A stretch of 64,000 nucleotides of DNA from contig CM039182.1 of NCBI GenBank assembly GCA_008360975.2, forward strand, positions 52,774,491 to 52,838,490, read 5' to 3'. The DNA comes from Lichenostomus cassidix. Taxonomy: Eukaryota > Chordata > Aves > Passeriformes > Meliphagidae. The notes below the pieces were generated by a model. The model ran no database searches and had not been told where the DNA came from. It saw only the letters and a program-made list of their open reading frames with translations. Every line of letters begins with the position of its first letter. Within the stretch, counting starts at the first letter, position 1. Both the position numbers and the translations under genes were made by a program. Of this stretch, positions 37,321 to 49,910 are shown one piece after another.

Positions 37321-37580
37321 TGTCGCTGTTGAGCCGCTAGCGGAGAAAGGACCCGGGTTCTCAGTGTGGCAAGAAAAGAGAGATTTATTATTTTGATTCC
37401 AACTTATATAGACTTTTCAGAGGTCACCCAGATTGGTCAGTCAGAAACTTCCCCCTAGGCCTGATTGGCGAGGCCTGAACTGTCCAAATCTCAAAACAGT
37501 GTTTCAATAACATCCAAACTTTATCTTTGTTTATAAAACACAAGAGAAAGTTCTCATGGGAAAGACCTGTGCTAGCCACA
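37321..37580 (-). mobile_element. Solo LTR of a class II-type endogenous retrovirus (6-bp TSD)
   Basis: Identical 6-bp direct repeats GTAGAG (37315-37320 and 37581-37586) flank a 260-bp element. Read on the minus strand it begins TGTGGCTAGC and ends CAACAGCGACA, the TG...CA ends of an LTR. On that strand a TATATAAG box (37403-37410) is followed about 14 bp later by AATAAA (37384-37389), the usual compact promoter and polyadenylation arrangement of an LTR. A 6-bp duplication fits class II (beta- or alpharetrovirus-like) elements. No internal retroviral sequence remains. The perfect duplication suggests a fairly recent insertion. Confidence 0.85.
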
Positions 37581-37586
37581 GTAGAG

Positions 37587-38508
37587 GGACTGCAGAGAGA
37601 GGAAATGCAGCAAGAGAGGAGGGCTTTCAATTACCCCCTTGAAGTAACAACCACATCAGGATATGACGCAGAGATTTTTTTTCTGCCACAAGTGGCTTCT
37701 TCAGGGAGCATCTAGACAAGAAGAAAAGAAGCAAACTTCTATGATCAGTAATAACCCAACTCAATAATGTATTATCATAATATTCTGAAATGGGAAGAAG
37801 ATATGTAATACTTATTCATCTTTCTACCTACTTCTGCTACAGCAGAAAAAGAAATTGCAAAATCCCATGAAGACTTCAAGAAGCTAAAAGGGACAGTTGA
37901 ATATTTCAAAGCAGCTTGCAGACTGTTTAAGGATACTGCAGTAGAGTTACAGTACTGAAAAAGAGCCCAAAAGCCAATATGATGGGTCAGTAGAATAAAG
38001 TTATATTTGAGAAAACAAAATGAACACAAATGTCAGTAAATAATTCTAAAAACAGATAAAATTAGAAAAGAATGAGAGCAGCCTGAAAAATCCATATCTA
38101 AGAATGAGCTAAAAGATCAAATAAGATAAATGACAATAAGGGTCAATGTTGTGCTTGCTGTGTGGAAAACCTGTTTCATTTCTATGAAGGAATTAACAAG
38201 CTCATGGAAACCACCCTGTCCACTGATATAGTCAGCTTGGATTTTCAAGGAGGAATGTACAAAGACAACTCACTAACTCTTCCAAAATAAACCAACTCAT
38301 CATGGAATAAAAAAGACAGCACACACACAAGTAGTAGTTTTAATTAAAACAGTTGAAAGAAAAGGAGAGATGTCATTAGTGCCTGGCTCTGCATTAAGGA
38401 CAGTGCTGTGAGCATGAAAATCTGGAAAAGGGAATGAAAAAGGATGGTGACATGAAGTTGTTGAAGAATTTCACAAAATAATGAAAGAGCATCTAAGTAT
38501 CAGTAATC
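37587..38508. other. Intergenic DNA, no gene seen
   Basis: A-rich, unremarkable sequence with no gene or recognised repeat. Confidence 0.45.
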
Positions 38509-38644
38509 AAAGAATCATGGAATGGTTCGTGTTGGAGCGGACCTTAAAAATCCAATTAGTTCCTATCCCCCTGCTATAGGCAGGAATGCCATTCTCTAGA
38601 CGAGGTTACTCAAAGCCCCATCCAACCTGGCCTTGAACACTTGC
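38509..38644 (-). mobile_element. CR1 LINE 3'-end fragment, antisense
   Basis: The reverse complement of the CR1 3' end is clear: AGAATCATGGAATGGTTCG, then GACCTTAAAAATCC, then CCCCATCCAACCTGGCCTTG. It is truncated at its 5' side after about 135 bp. Confidence 0.85.
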
Positions 38645-38677
38645 ATAGAAATGAGCTGCATGCATAGAAATGAACTG
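38642..38677. repeat. Short tandem duplication at the CR1 break
   Basis: The unit TGCATAGAAATGAGCTGCA (19 bp) is followed at once by a second copy, TGCATAGAAATGAACTG, at the truncated end of the CR1 fragment. Confidence 0.75.
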
Positions 38678-41600
38678 TCCCCCAGAAAAGGGAGTTGCAC
38701 CTTATAATGACCAGTGTGAGCTAAATGTTCATCATCAGTAAGAAAATCAAGCTGAACACTTTATTAAACTGGTTGGTATAGCTGGAAAATGCAGACATAG
38801 TTTTGAGTATTGAAAGAGAATGGCAGACTTTGGGGTAAAACAGAAACTCTCGTTTGGTAGATGTCAGAGACTGGAAAGAACATTTTCTCTCGAGATATCT
38901 TGGGATGCTTGGAATGTGTGTAGGGCATGGGTCAGGTTTTGGTCTGGTGAGGTAGTGGCCTGACCCCCCATATGTCTCAGCTCTGCAGTGTCTGTCAACC
39001 ACGGCACACTGGAGACAGTCCCAGTTCTGCCTAAACCAGTCCCTGAGTGGCCATGAGACAGCAAGCCCTACCTGGGAAGAAGGCCGAGGATGGGCCAAAG
39101 CCTTTAGAAGCCTCACCATGAGCCAAGCGTGTTGTTCTTTAATCCTACCTTCATCTTGGAGTTTTCTATCCATTACATTGCTGGAACCCAGGACTTGGTA
39201 GCTGTGTCTGTCTTTCTGTATCTTTCCTGTCATTCTGGTTTTCTCCCTTTCTTTTTTCACAGAATATAATATCAAATGGGTTTAAAGGTTTTTATATTGA
39301 ATGGGCTAGGTCTATGCTCTGATATGTATTTTATGTTGTACTAAATCACTTGCCAAAGTTCTTTGATTTTCTATAGTTTGGCAGGAAAATTTTGTATGAT
39401 TTTTACCTCTTGAGAATATCTGGTCAGTATTTCTCCTTTGTGTTTACCCAGAGCAAAAGAATGTAGGTTTAACCCCTGGATTTAAGTGGCTGGGGTGTAA
39501 CAGTAGGTCAAGACAGCAAGTAGGCCTCTCTTTTGTTCCCTCTGAATCCAGCTTATTTAAACTTTTCCCATACGATTTCCTTAGAGGGACAGAGAGAGGG
39601 AAGAAAAATAAGACATAAATTTTAGGTCATCATGTTTCTAATTGGAAAAGCTAATTGCTGAGTCTCAGTTAGTTTTGTCACTTTTACCTCAGTATAATAC
39701 CACACTTCCTCTGGTATAATAACATAGTGGATCAGGTTATGAGAAAACACTGGTCCTCTGTGGACAGAGACAATTCACTCTACATCACAAGGCAAGAACA
39801 CATTTATGCTGCAGTAAACCATCTCTATCCTGATGCAGCCAACTGCTTGGTGGTTTGGAGTTTTGTTTGGGTTTTGCTTTTGTTTCTGCTTGTTTGTTTG
39901 GGTTTTGTTTTAAAATATATATTTTTAAAATCCCTTCCTGTTAAACCACAAAAGTGTATTATCCTCATTTTTGAGCAGCTACAGACTGTGATGATTGTCT
40001 CTGAGCTTTCTTCAAAAGCCAGTCATATTTCCTTCAAGCTCAAGTCCTCCTAGCTGTTCCAATGAATCCCTGGGGAGACAGACCCATGGGCATATGAGCC
40101 TATGAATGGCCAGGTGTGCCTTGCTTCATTCATGCAAAAGCAGCAGAAATCATGTTGTTTACATCATTATTCCCAGCCTACATTTTCTAAAAAGAAAAGT
40201 AAGGGGGGGGAAGCAAGGCAAACTAAAAGATGAGGCTAAAACCAAAACTAAACTAGTCTTCACAGCATTTCCACATAAACAAAATTGTTTGACAAGATTC
40301 TTTTTTTAATAAGGAAAAGGAGGGAATATGGGCTGAAAAGAAGTGGTTGCAACTTCAAAGATAGGAACACACCAGTGGGTAATAAATATTTATAAAATAA
40401 GACATGCATCAGCCTGCCACATACGCTTTCTACAAAATGATATATGGATGACTAAAGTGTGATAAAGAAAGGCAGAGTAAAGTAACACAGACCCTAAATT
40501 TAGACATGTGTAGATTTTTCCGAATGTTGCATTTTCAAGTATATTTTAAAAAGGCGAGGAGGGAGGGGAAAGATGGTGTTTTTGTTTTTGGGTTTTTTTT
40601 TCAAAACTAAACACAACAGTTTCATGTCTTCATTTTTCTTTTTTTTCTTCCATTTTTAAAAATTTCCCTCAACTTCCAGCCTTTGTTCTTTTGTGTTATA
40701 ACATGTTGTTATTCTCAATATGACAAAAGTTGTACGTTTATTGCCAAATTGGTTAATATATTTTATAAAAGAAAACAAAAGACAGACCTTTGACTACAAG
40801 GAGATGTGGAAGTTTGCTTGGTGGTATAGCATGCTACATCCATAAATTACAGCTAACCCCTTTCCCCGCCAACTCCTGCCTGTACACCCATAGCAACACA
40901 TTCCCTGCCAAAGCAGCTGAACACACACCACCACTTCTGCAAAACCGAAAGGTACTGTTTTCATTTTCTAACACTCTCCTCTGAGATCAAATTAAGGCTT
41001 TCCTGGTGCATTTAGCAGAATGGTGACCAGATCTCTGTGCTGAAAGTTCTATGTCTCAAACCCGGCCCCCAAAGAATGACCTTGAATAGATTCTTATTTG
41101 TTTCTGATAGAAAAACAAAAGTTTTACTGTTATTAATAACTGTGATTCTTGCCATGCTAACATAAAGTCTGAGTTCCATTTTTTTTCTGTGATATATGTT
41201 TACCTTGCATAATGTGATCTTTTAGACCTGAAATGTGCTTGTGCAATGCAAAAGGCCTGGCAGTGTTACCAGGGGCACGATTTGAAGATGACAGGGTGGT
41301 GCAAGCAGACAGAGGCTTTAAAATGTAAGATGACCTTCACTGGTTGCAGAATATGATGATGGTGTGTCAATAACTCTAATCATAACACCCTGTGCATATT
41401 GGGCTAACTATTAGGAAAGTATAAGGAAAGACAGCTTTTTAACTTATAAAATGAGCACTTCTGCAACAGAAACAACTGTCAGACAAATATAGAACCTTTA
41501 AATGTCATTTTTATGCTCTTTTTTTCCAAGTAATACTACACCTTAAAGTACAGCAGAACATAATGACAGTTTTAAAGAGAAAAAGAACAGATTTGATTTT

Positions 41601-44159
41601 AAAGACTAGGTATAGAAGTGAGTCAGACCTGATCTTAGCGACACCAGAAGATATTTGGAGTTACTGCATTCTGATTACTTCTGATATAGTCCAGTATGAC
41701 TGAAATCAGCATCCAGCAAACTCTGTAATAAAGAAGGGTAGAAATATCCTTCATTACGGAATACTTCAACACAGTCAAAAAAAAAAAAAAGAAAAAGAAA
41801 TTAAAAAGTAAGAAATTACGTAAAGCAAAAAGGTACACAAGCACAGCACAGAGCTCCTTGAAAAGCTGATGTCTGACCCAAGCTCAGGTACTTTCAGCCA
41901 ATGTGAAGAGAGGCACAGAAACTCAGCTCCGTCTGTTAAACAAATTCCCTAATTTTGAATTACTGCAAGGATGTTCAGTGTGTTATTGAAGAAAACACTG
42001 GGGTACAACGAGCATATAAAGCTACTTACAATGCTCATCCTGGCAATGCTTGTATCAGGCAAGAGTGAAGAGGCAGGAAATCAGAGAAGTATTCTAAGAT
42101 ATAGAAAGCAGAACAAGACAGATTTTTGAAGTTCAGATCTAGAAGTAAAGCTGCATATAAACTTATTTGTTTAGATAGAAAACTACATGTGACTCTATTC
42201 TTTGTCCTTGCAAGCAAAGTGGCTATGGTGCTTCCATCAAAGGAAGTGTTTCATCTACTAAGGTAGTTGTTGAAAAGTAAAGGGTTTCTTGCTTTAGTGA
42301 TTGATTTAAAGGTGGAAGGACACAGAACCAAAGCATAGATTGCCACTGAAAGATAGAAAACATACTCCTGAGTAGAAACATACTGTTTCAAGCAGTTCAG
42401 TTGACAAGCTAAAATATGGCATATAAATAATTTAAAAGATGATTCAGTAAAATAGTTTTATAGAATAACAAGTTCACCTAATCATAATTCCTGAAGATTA
42501 GGAGTATTTGGCAAAACTTGTTTTGGAATGTTTTTGTGTGATTTGGCATGAAAAGGAGAAATGGTAGAGATTGCAGCCACAAACAAAGCCCTTTGCTTTG
42601 ATCCATGTGTGTTGCACATCCATTCCAAAAAAGAAAGGCAGGGAAATATAACCTGCTTCAATTTGCCTGCACTGCTTTAGTTTCCAGTATCACATGCCCT
42701 TTTATAATTGGGCGAAATGATCTTTTGGTAGTGGGCAGGAATTGCTTTTTTCTATTGCAGTTTTAATAACTGCTACACTTCATGAGAGGGCACGTTCTTC
42801 AGCTTTCCAATAATTGTATGCTGCCTGTACCTGTTATCTCTAAATGTGCTTTAATCGGTCTCCATAAAAATACAAATCATCCTGTGTCATCAAACTTTGT
42901 AAGAACTGTTTCTGGCAGCAATGTTAACATTTTTCTTTACTCGGACTTCAAGAAATGGCTAGTCTAATAGGACCTAGAATTATGATAGGAATGCCTGGTA
43001 TTTGCTGTTCTACACTCACTGTATTCTGCTCATCTCAGCTATGTGACTTGTTACTCACTTTTTGACCTAAATTATTATGCAATCTTACTTCATGCTATTT
43101 TAAAATTACCTCATTTCACCTTGAATACCACTAAGTAATGACAGTTGAAGTAATTTCTAACATGGTTTGTACTTAGTTTCTGGAATCTATTCAGGTAACA
43201 GGCCATACCAATGTAGCAGTGTTATTATCTGACAAACTGAAATCTGCTTGGAATAAGTCTGAACAGCTAATTTGGACATCTGAAACAATCACAATTTTCT
43301 AAGGATAAGTAGTGACTGAACAAAATTTGTAATAAATATAAAAATATTATTTCAGTATTGGCTAGCAGAGGGATTTATGGTTTTTTTAAACCAGAAATGT
43401 AAAAACATTATTTCATATCCTTTAATATAGAGACTGCAGAGAAACTGGTGAAAAAAGTTATGTTTAATAGTATGGTACTGTAATTAACAGTAGATTTAAT
43501 CATGTAAGTTGTGAAAACAGTTATGGTGAAAATACGCTATTATGAGGTGTCTCAATACCAGAGATATGGGCTTAATACTGCTGTCCTTGCCAAGTCTTTT
43601 TCCTAAGAATTCCCCCTGAGCTAGGCACATGTTTCTTTGTCCCCTGGCTTCAATGGGACAGGATTATTCCTAAGCCATTTTGCAATGTTTAGCAGCTACA
43701 GTTTCCCTACACATGGTGCTCAGGGCAAAGACAAAGACAGTCATGGGTGCAGAGGCAGCATGAGTTCCTTGGCATGTTGCTGCAGCAAGCCAGTCAATTT
43801 TAGTGACAGCAATGCTGGGCATGGTCCTTCCTGCTGTCATAAATCAATGCTGAAAAAAAAAAAAAGTTTTCTAAGATGGGAGCATGGATCGATGACTGGT
43901 ATTTTAATCCCCAAGTGTCTTGTGGAGGCAGAAGTCAACACCAATGGGCTAACAGAGACTGGGCTCTTCTGAATATGCAAGAGGGTTTCTTTGGCACTGG
44001 ACAGAAAGTCTGGGGAGGGGAGAAAAGCTATATACACAGCTGAACCCTCAGGAAACTGGTAATCAGTATGTTAGATGACAACAAGATTGATGCCCTTGAA
44101 GAATGGTTATTTGAGGACCCCAATGTGATTTGAATCACGATTGAAAAGTTCAGTGTGGT
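38678..44159. other. Intergenic DNA, no gene seen
   Basis: About 5.5 kb without a supportable gene. The longest open frame is on the minus strand at 38721-39275 (184 codons). It shows no recognisable domain, splice context or codon pattern. A few homopolymer runs occur (for example near 41778). Confidence 0.45.
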
Positions 44160-44198
44160 AGCAGTGACCTACCAGCAGTGACCTAGCAGTGACCTACC
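44160..44198. repeat. Small minisatellite, three units
   Basis: AGCAGTGACCTACC, AGCAGTGACCT, AGCAGTGACCTACC in tandem; the middle unit lacks the last three bases. Confidence 0.85.
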
Positions 44199-45209
44199 AG
44201 GCCTCTGTGGAGTTAGGTACAAAAATGCTCTGTGGTTACACATGCCTCCACTGTGCAATATTACGGCACTGCTGGCATTTGCAAAATCAGTACCTAATCC
44301 TGCAGCCACACAAACTTCTTGAATGGCTGAATTTCAGAAGCTGTAGAGGGAGCCCATACAGCTGCCAGTGGGAAGTTTCTAGCCACACTGAGTTGCAGAG
44401 GGCAAGAACTCAACAGAGCTTCACAAAAATTGAGTCCTCTTAGCTGTTTCACTTTGCCATGGATGTGATCAAAACTTCAAAGCATAAAGCATTCTGTTAG
44501 AATAATCTCTATACTGGTTAACCTGTCGCTAGAAAGTCATTTAGGACATCTAAAGCATAGGAATTAGGAACTCCATAGCCCTTTTCCTAAAAGGACTGGA
44601 ATTTTTTCCAAGACAAGGCCTCTAGCAACAACAAAAAATGTGGCCATTTTTGCCACAGGTCTCACTTGCTTCAACTTATTCAGTACTTATTGAATCCTGA
44701 ACATGACAGCAAAGGGTCTGAGAGATCTCCATCCAAAATATGTACAACATGACCACGCACAATTAGCTGAAAGCTTCTTTCATATTTACCTTTTAGAAGA
44801 TGCCAGAGAGAAGATACAGTATTTTCCAGACATACTACCTTTCATTATTATTTTGTAACTCCACATAAACTATGTTTCACTGCATCTGGTAAATGTCTGT
44901 GGGGGCAGGATGACTCAGTCACTTAAATATGTAGAATGGTTTCCCCTATTTCTGCATTACAGCAACACCCCAGTCTACGACTCTGAGCAAGTCACAGGCT
45001 GTCTTTCAGAGGGTATTTAATGTGAAGTTCTCACTGCTCGCAAAGAAAGATTCCGTGGCACTTTTCACAAAAGTAGGGCTATTAACCTCTCTGACTCAAG
45101 CATACTCCACTGTTCATTAAGCATCATGGGAGGAAGAACTAGTTTAGTATTCACTGAGAAGGAAGAGTGCCACCAACTGAACCAAAACCATCACACTTAG
45201 CAGCAGCCT

Positions 45210-45271
45210 AAATATATATATGTATATATGCACAGAGACATATGTACGTTTTCAGTATATACACACACAGT
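45210..45271. repeat. TATA/CACA low-complexity repeat
   Basis: ATATATATGTATATATGCAC followed by a short (AC)n run. Confidence 0.7.
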
Positions 45272-46377
45272 GTATGTTGAACAGAAACCAAGGAGTAATC
45301 TAATGTGGTAGTCATAATTCACTGTCTCCTAGATTAATGTGTTACATCATTCAGTGGCAAAACTGACAAGATGTTGCACGATCATGTTTAGTCACATTAG
45401 GTATGTTGTAAACCAAATACAGAATTTTCTCTGATGCATTTTCAGCATCCAGGGAGAAATCCTTAATCTATGACTGTAGCCTTAAACTGGTGAATTTACA
45501 CCAGTAGAAAAATGCAGCAGAGGAATGAGGTCCATGTTATTTCTCCCATCTCATTGTTTCCTCTCTACATAATGGCTGCTAGGAACAACTTTCCTGCTTG
45601 GTATGTTTTTCTTTCTGCCAGCTGCCACCTTAAATTAGCCTTGCTTATGTCATTTGGTAGGAAGGATATTTGGGTTCATGTCAGGAGATGCATTTTACAT
45701 ACTTCTGATACTCCAGCATAAGCAGCTGTGACATGTAGGCAACTCTGAACATCCACAACCATCACCACCAATTACCCCCTTTATTAATCTGACTTTACAA
45801 TGGTTACCCAGGGAGAATTTCACTGTCAGTCTAACATTTCATAGCTTCCTATGTTTCATGAATATATATATGCTGTGTTTCACATTTCACTTGTTTGCTG
45901 CCCTCCCAAAAACCAGCTTCTTAATATTAGATGCTTTGGTAATAAGACATAAATCACTTTTTTACGGCTGCTGCACTATTTTTCTACTAACAGCTGCCAT
46001 CTTGTATTAGGCTACATTATACATGATGAAGAACAATGGAGAGGTGGAGCACGACGTGCAGCCTAACAAATTTATTATGCTGTTCAGCTGATAGGCCTAT
46101 TCATCTTTCAACACTGGAAGTACAGTAAGTCCTACTAACCCAAACTAACTGCACTCCAGGAAAATGTTAAGAATGCAGATTACATACAAATCAGTAAACT
46201 CTGATACTGTGTATTCAGTTTGGATAATCTACTTCTTGATAACGGAGCCGATGTATTTTAGGCATCTGTTACCCTTAGGGTGCTTTTATGGAAAGGCATT
46301 TATAATTCAATTTCCAAGCCCAGCAAAAAACTGTATTGAACAATGAAACTGTTTAGCTTGTGGTTATGTTTATACAG

Positions 46378-46450
46378 CTCAAACACACTCAGGACTTGTC
46401 TACACTGCAGGCTGTGGGGTGACACAGAGGTACCACATCTCAGCTGAAAT
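46378..46450. repeat. Possible ancient repeat fragment
   Basis: 'GGACTTGTCTACACTGCAGG' followed by 'CTGTGGGGTGAC' resembles a phrase common in turtle and crocodile interspersed repeats. Family not identified. Confidence 0.3.
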
Positions 46451-47649
46451 GGCTTATGGCTTCCTACTGCAAATGAACATTCCCTGGACTCACATTTTGG
46501 AAGAAGTTAAGTACCCACCTAGAACAATGCAGGAAGACCCTAGGGTGTCAGAATTGCTGCTCTCTCTTGCCTGAGAAGTTGAGCCTCATTCCTGTGTTTT
46601 GAAAGAGGTCATCCACAGTCTGAAGCATCCCTAGTCATGTTTATCATTTCAGCGCAGCTGGGCTTCTTTGACACTAGGACATATTTTAAAATGGGCTGTA
46701 AAACCTGGCAAACATGAAAACCTGTTTAAAAGCTCTGACCTCAAACCCATCAGGAGTTCTTACAGCTATTTTTATTGAATCCTGAAAATGAAATTTCCAA
46801 GTGGAATTCTTCCAATAGAAGAAACAGTCATTTCTATAAGAGAAAAAACTAAGTAATTAAAATATGTAAATTTGGAGTTATAGTATAGATTATTCAGGTT
46901 ATAATAGCACAGACTATAGAGGATTTCATCAGTGGAACAAAGTTTTAAGAAGATCTTAAAAGAAATACTGTTCTTCCTTTCCCATGCAAAACCCCCTGCA
47001 GCTTCTGCAGTTATTGGGAGTTCCTTAAATCACAGCATTGAGACTCCGTATTAAGGAATAAACAAATTCAAATCTTTACAATTCTAACTTTTCCCTAATT
47101 ATCTTAACAGCAGCATTCATAGTGTGGGGAATACTGTAAACTGTGTGGTAATGTTAATTATGTGCAAATGGCAATTGTAAAGGTTTTAATAGTGACCTCT
47201 GCAACTAGAAACCTTATTGATCATTTCTACATTTATATTTAGAATCACATGGTGCTGGCTAAAACACCAAAATCCTAGCCTGGCTTGTACTGAAGTCTAT
47301 GTAAAACCTGGCCTGGACTCCTGAGGAAAAAAATCTTATTTGTGTGCTTCTCAAAAAATGTTACATGTCTCCTCCTTTCCCTCAATAAACTGAAATGTTA
47401 TAAGTTGAACAATGATTCTGAATTATTTTAGAGAAGTGTGAAGAAGTCTGATTGAATGAAAAATTCATACAAAGCAATCCATGCAAATTTGAATTTGAAG
47501 CATTTGCAAAACAACGCTTGAAAAAAGACTTTGGCAGGTCTTGTATTTTCTGTCAGGATATCAGCACTATTGCATGTGGCCCTCATTTCTTGTGTGTTCT
47601 GAGACCCATATACAATAGTCTTTTGCTAGTTCAAGATGCTCTGTTTTTC

Positions 47650-47765
47650 TCGGTAGTGGTTTTTTTTGTTGTGGTTTTTGGTTTGGTGGGGGATTTTTGT
47701 TAGTTGCTTACATGGTTTTGGTTTTTCTGTTTTTTTTCTTTTTTGTTTGTTTGTTTGTTTTTGAA
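47650..47765. repeat. T/G-rich low-complexity tract
   Basis: Long T-runs mixed with GTTT repeats, ending in (GTTT)4. Confidence 0.75.
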
Positions 47766-49497
47766 ATAGTCTGTAGACTTGGGAAGCTGGAGAGATCTGT
47801 TTGGAAATTCACAATGCACCAAAACACAGATTTTGTGCTTTCCGTCTCTGTTACCCAGCTGCACAGATAGCCAAGATTTCCTTACAAGCCATGAAAGTTG
47901 TTTCATGAGCCATCAAAAATTTGTACACAGAACTGAACAAGCAAGGGTCAAAACCATGTTACAACATTTGGACAATATCTCTCAAAGGGGCTTTTTTGTG
48001 GCACATAGGAGTTAAAGTTCCTGAAAATTTACATTTTTTTGCTAAGACTCAAAAGTGTATTGGACACCGTTATGTCTGGTCAGCCTTGCTGGCTGCAGTA
48101 AACAATAAATGAGACCACATTTTTTGTTCTCTTCATCTTTAAAATTAAGTTCACGTGAGCTGCACCACCATAGGTGCTCAGCAAACATGCAGTTACAGCT
48201 TGCCACTATACAGGGGTGATATTACACACTCCCTCAGTGCAGCTGTACAAGACCTAGGCATATTTTGCTTTGAAGAGGTTAATCTCTGAACCTTATGAAG
48301 TGTTTCAAGTGTTAATGGTCTCTGTTCAGTTCTGTATTGCTTTGAAACAGCTCAGCTTATGCATCTGTTTATTTGAACTCAGATTAGCCAATGCAATTGT
48401 TTATTTTTCCTTAACTAGAGCACTAAAAGTCTTATTCTACATAGGTTTAATCATTAATTCCTAAGAAATATGTTTTTTCAGCATAAGAACTTGGAAAAAT
48501 TCTTCACTTTGGGAAGAGTAAGATAATTTTATCCACATTTGGGTCTTATTCTTTTAAAAGGGGAAGAGAAATTACAAAATCTTGAGACCATTACATACAT
48601 GCAAAATTATTTGTTTATTTGATTTTTTAACCTAGTGAAATGCATGAATTTATTTAAATTTTGTTTGGATAAAACTTTCCCTTTACACTATAGTCTATAT
48701 ATTTTAATTTGGTTTAGTGCCTGGATGTTTTCTATAGAGCCAAACCCAAAAGGTACATTCTCCAGCTATACCTAAGACCATTTCTAGTTAACCATTTTTT
48801 AACCTTTCCAGTTCTATGAAAGGAAGCATCATCAGTATCAAAAAGCTTGCTTTCATTTCCTTACAACCTTTATTATAGCAGAATGAAACTCTTAGGTCAA
48901 AAGAAACATTTTGAAATGTCAAGAGGGTTCACACTGAAGTTTTAAAGTAGAAACTTCACAGTTCTCATTTTGTGTTAAGGGGTTCTTTTGTAATTTACCT
49001 ATATTTAATGAATGTTTAAAAGCCTACATAAAATGCCTTCTGACCCGAAATGACATTTCTTTCAAATTTGTATGTTGTTGTTTGGCAGCAAAACTGACAA
49101 ATTTTAATTCTGGGTAGACCAAAAGAATTTTTTTATTGTTGTTGATTTTTTGGTTTGGCCAGCATACAAATACAAATAAATAAATCCTTTATACAACACT
49201 AGTCTTCAGATATAACTTCATCAGCAAAACTGTCCTTTCAGTTTTACACATGTAAACAACAAGTAATCATATTTGTTTTCACAGGGTTACTTCATACTTA
49301 TGCAAGAGAAAAAGGAGCAAGATTTCCTGTCAAAATTGTAAAAAAAAAAAAAGGTTAAAAAAAGGGAAGGAAAAGAAAAACAAACCAGTGTAATAGAGCT
49401 GCATCTCTCCTGTGTGTTGCTCGACACCAGCTGAAACAAAACTGACTTGAGACTCTGCAGAAGCATAGTTTGGAAGCGAGAAAAATAAATTGAATCC

Positions 49498-49910
49498 TGC
49501 AGCAGTAGAGCAACTCCCCCAGACACCGCACTGGGAGAAATCAGGGGAGTTCCAAGGGGCTGTGGGTGGAAAAGAGCATTAGGAAGAGCCAGTGGGTCTT
49601 GGCCGACCTTTGTTAACTTCCTGACCCCCACTTTCCACCCCTGGGAGCTGGGCTCTGGTCGTGGGAACAACACCTGCCTTCCCCAGCCCCATCTCCACAG
49701 GGGCTGCTGCCGTGCCACGGGCGCCTGGGGCCAGGAGCAACCTCAGCAAGGGGAAAGCCTCCCGTCCTTTATCAACCCTGCTCCAGAGCCACAGGGTAGC
49801 AGTGGTGTGAAAAACTTCTGAGGGGTGGTGAGCAATGTGGTTTATTGCCGAAGATTTTTCTACAACTCCACTGAGCAAAGCGCCCAGCCCCACCTCCTTG
49901 GGTAAGATCT
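49498..49910. other. GC-rich patch of unknown nature
   Basis: A roughly 400-bp block (CCCCCAGACACCGCACTGGG, CCACGGGCGCCTGGGGCC and similar) stands out from AT-rich neighbours. Two overlapping minus-strand open frames cross it (49287-49718, 49579-49893), but they have no domain that I recognise and run on into low-complexity sequence. LTR ends or target duplications were not found. It could be a repeat fragment, a regulatory island or an exon of an unknown transcript. Confidence 0.4.

Larger units (their letters stand above)
44199..49497. other. Intergenic DNA, no gene seen
   Basis: AT-rich DNA with a TATA/CA microsatellite near 45210 and T/G-rich low complexity at 47650-47765. No gene is supported. 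Confidence 0.45.

Noticed and set aside
38721..39275. 184-codon minus-strand open frame, longest outside INHBA
   Set aside because: No recognisable domain and no promoter or splice context. A frame of this length can occur by chance in 64 kb.
49287..49893. Two overlapping minus-strand frames through a GC-rich patch
   Set aside because: They run into a poly-A/T low-complexity region and lack any known motif. GC-rich sequence has fewer stop codons by chance.
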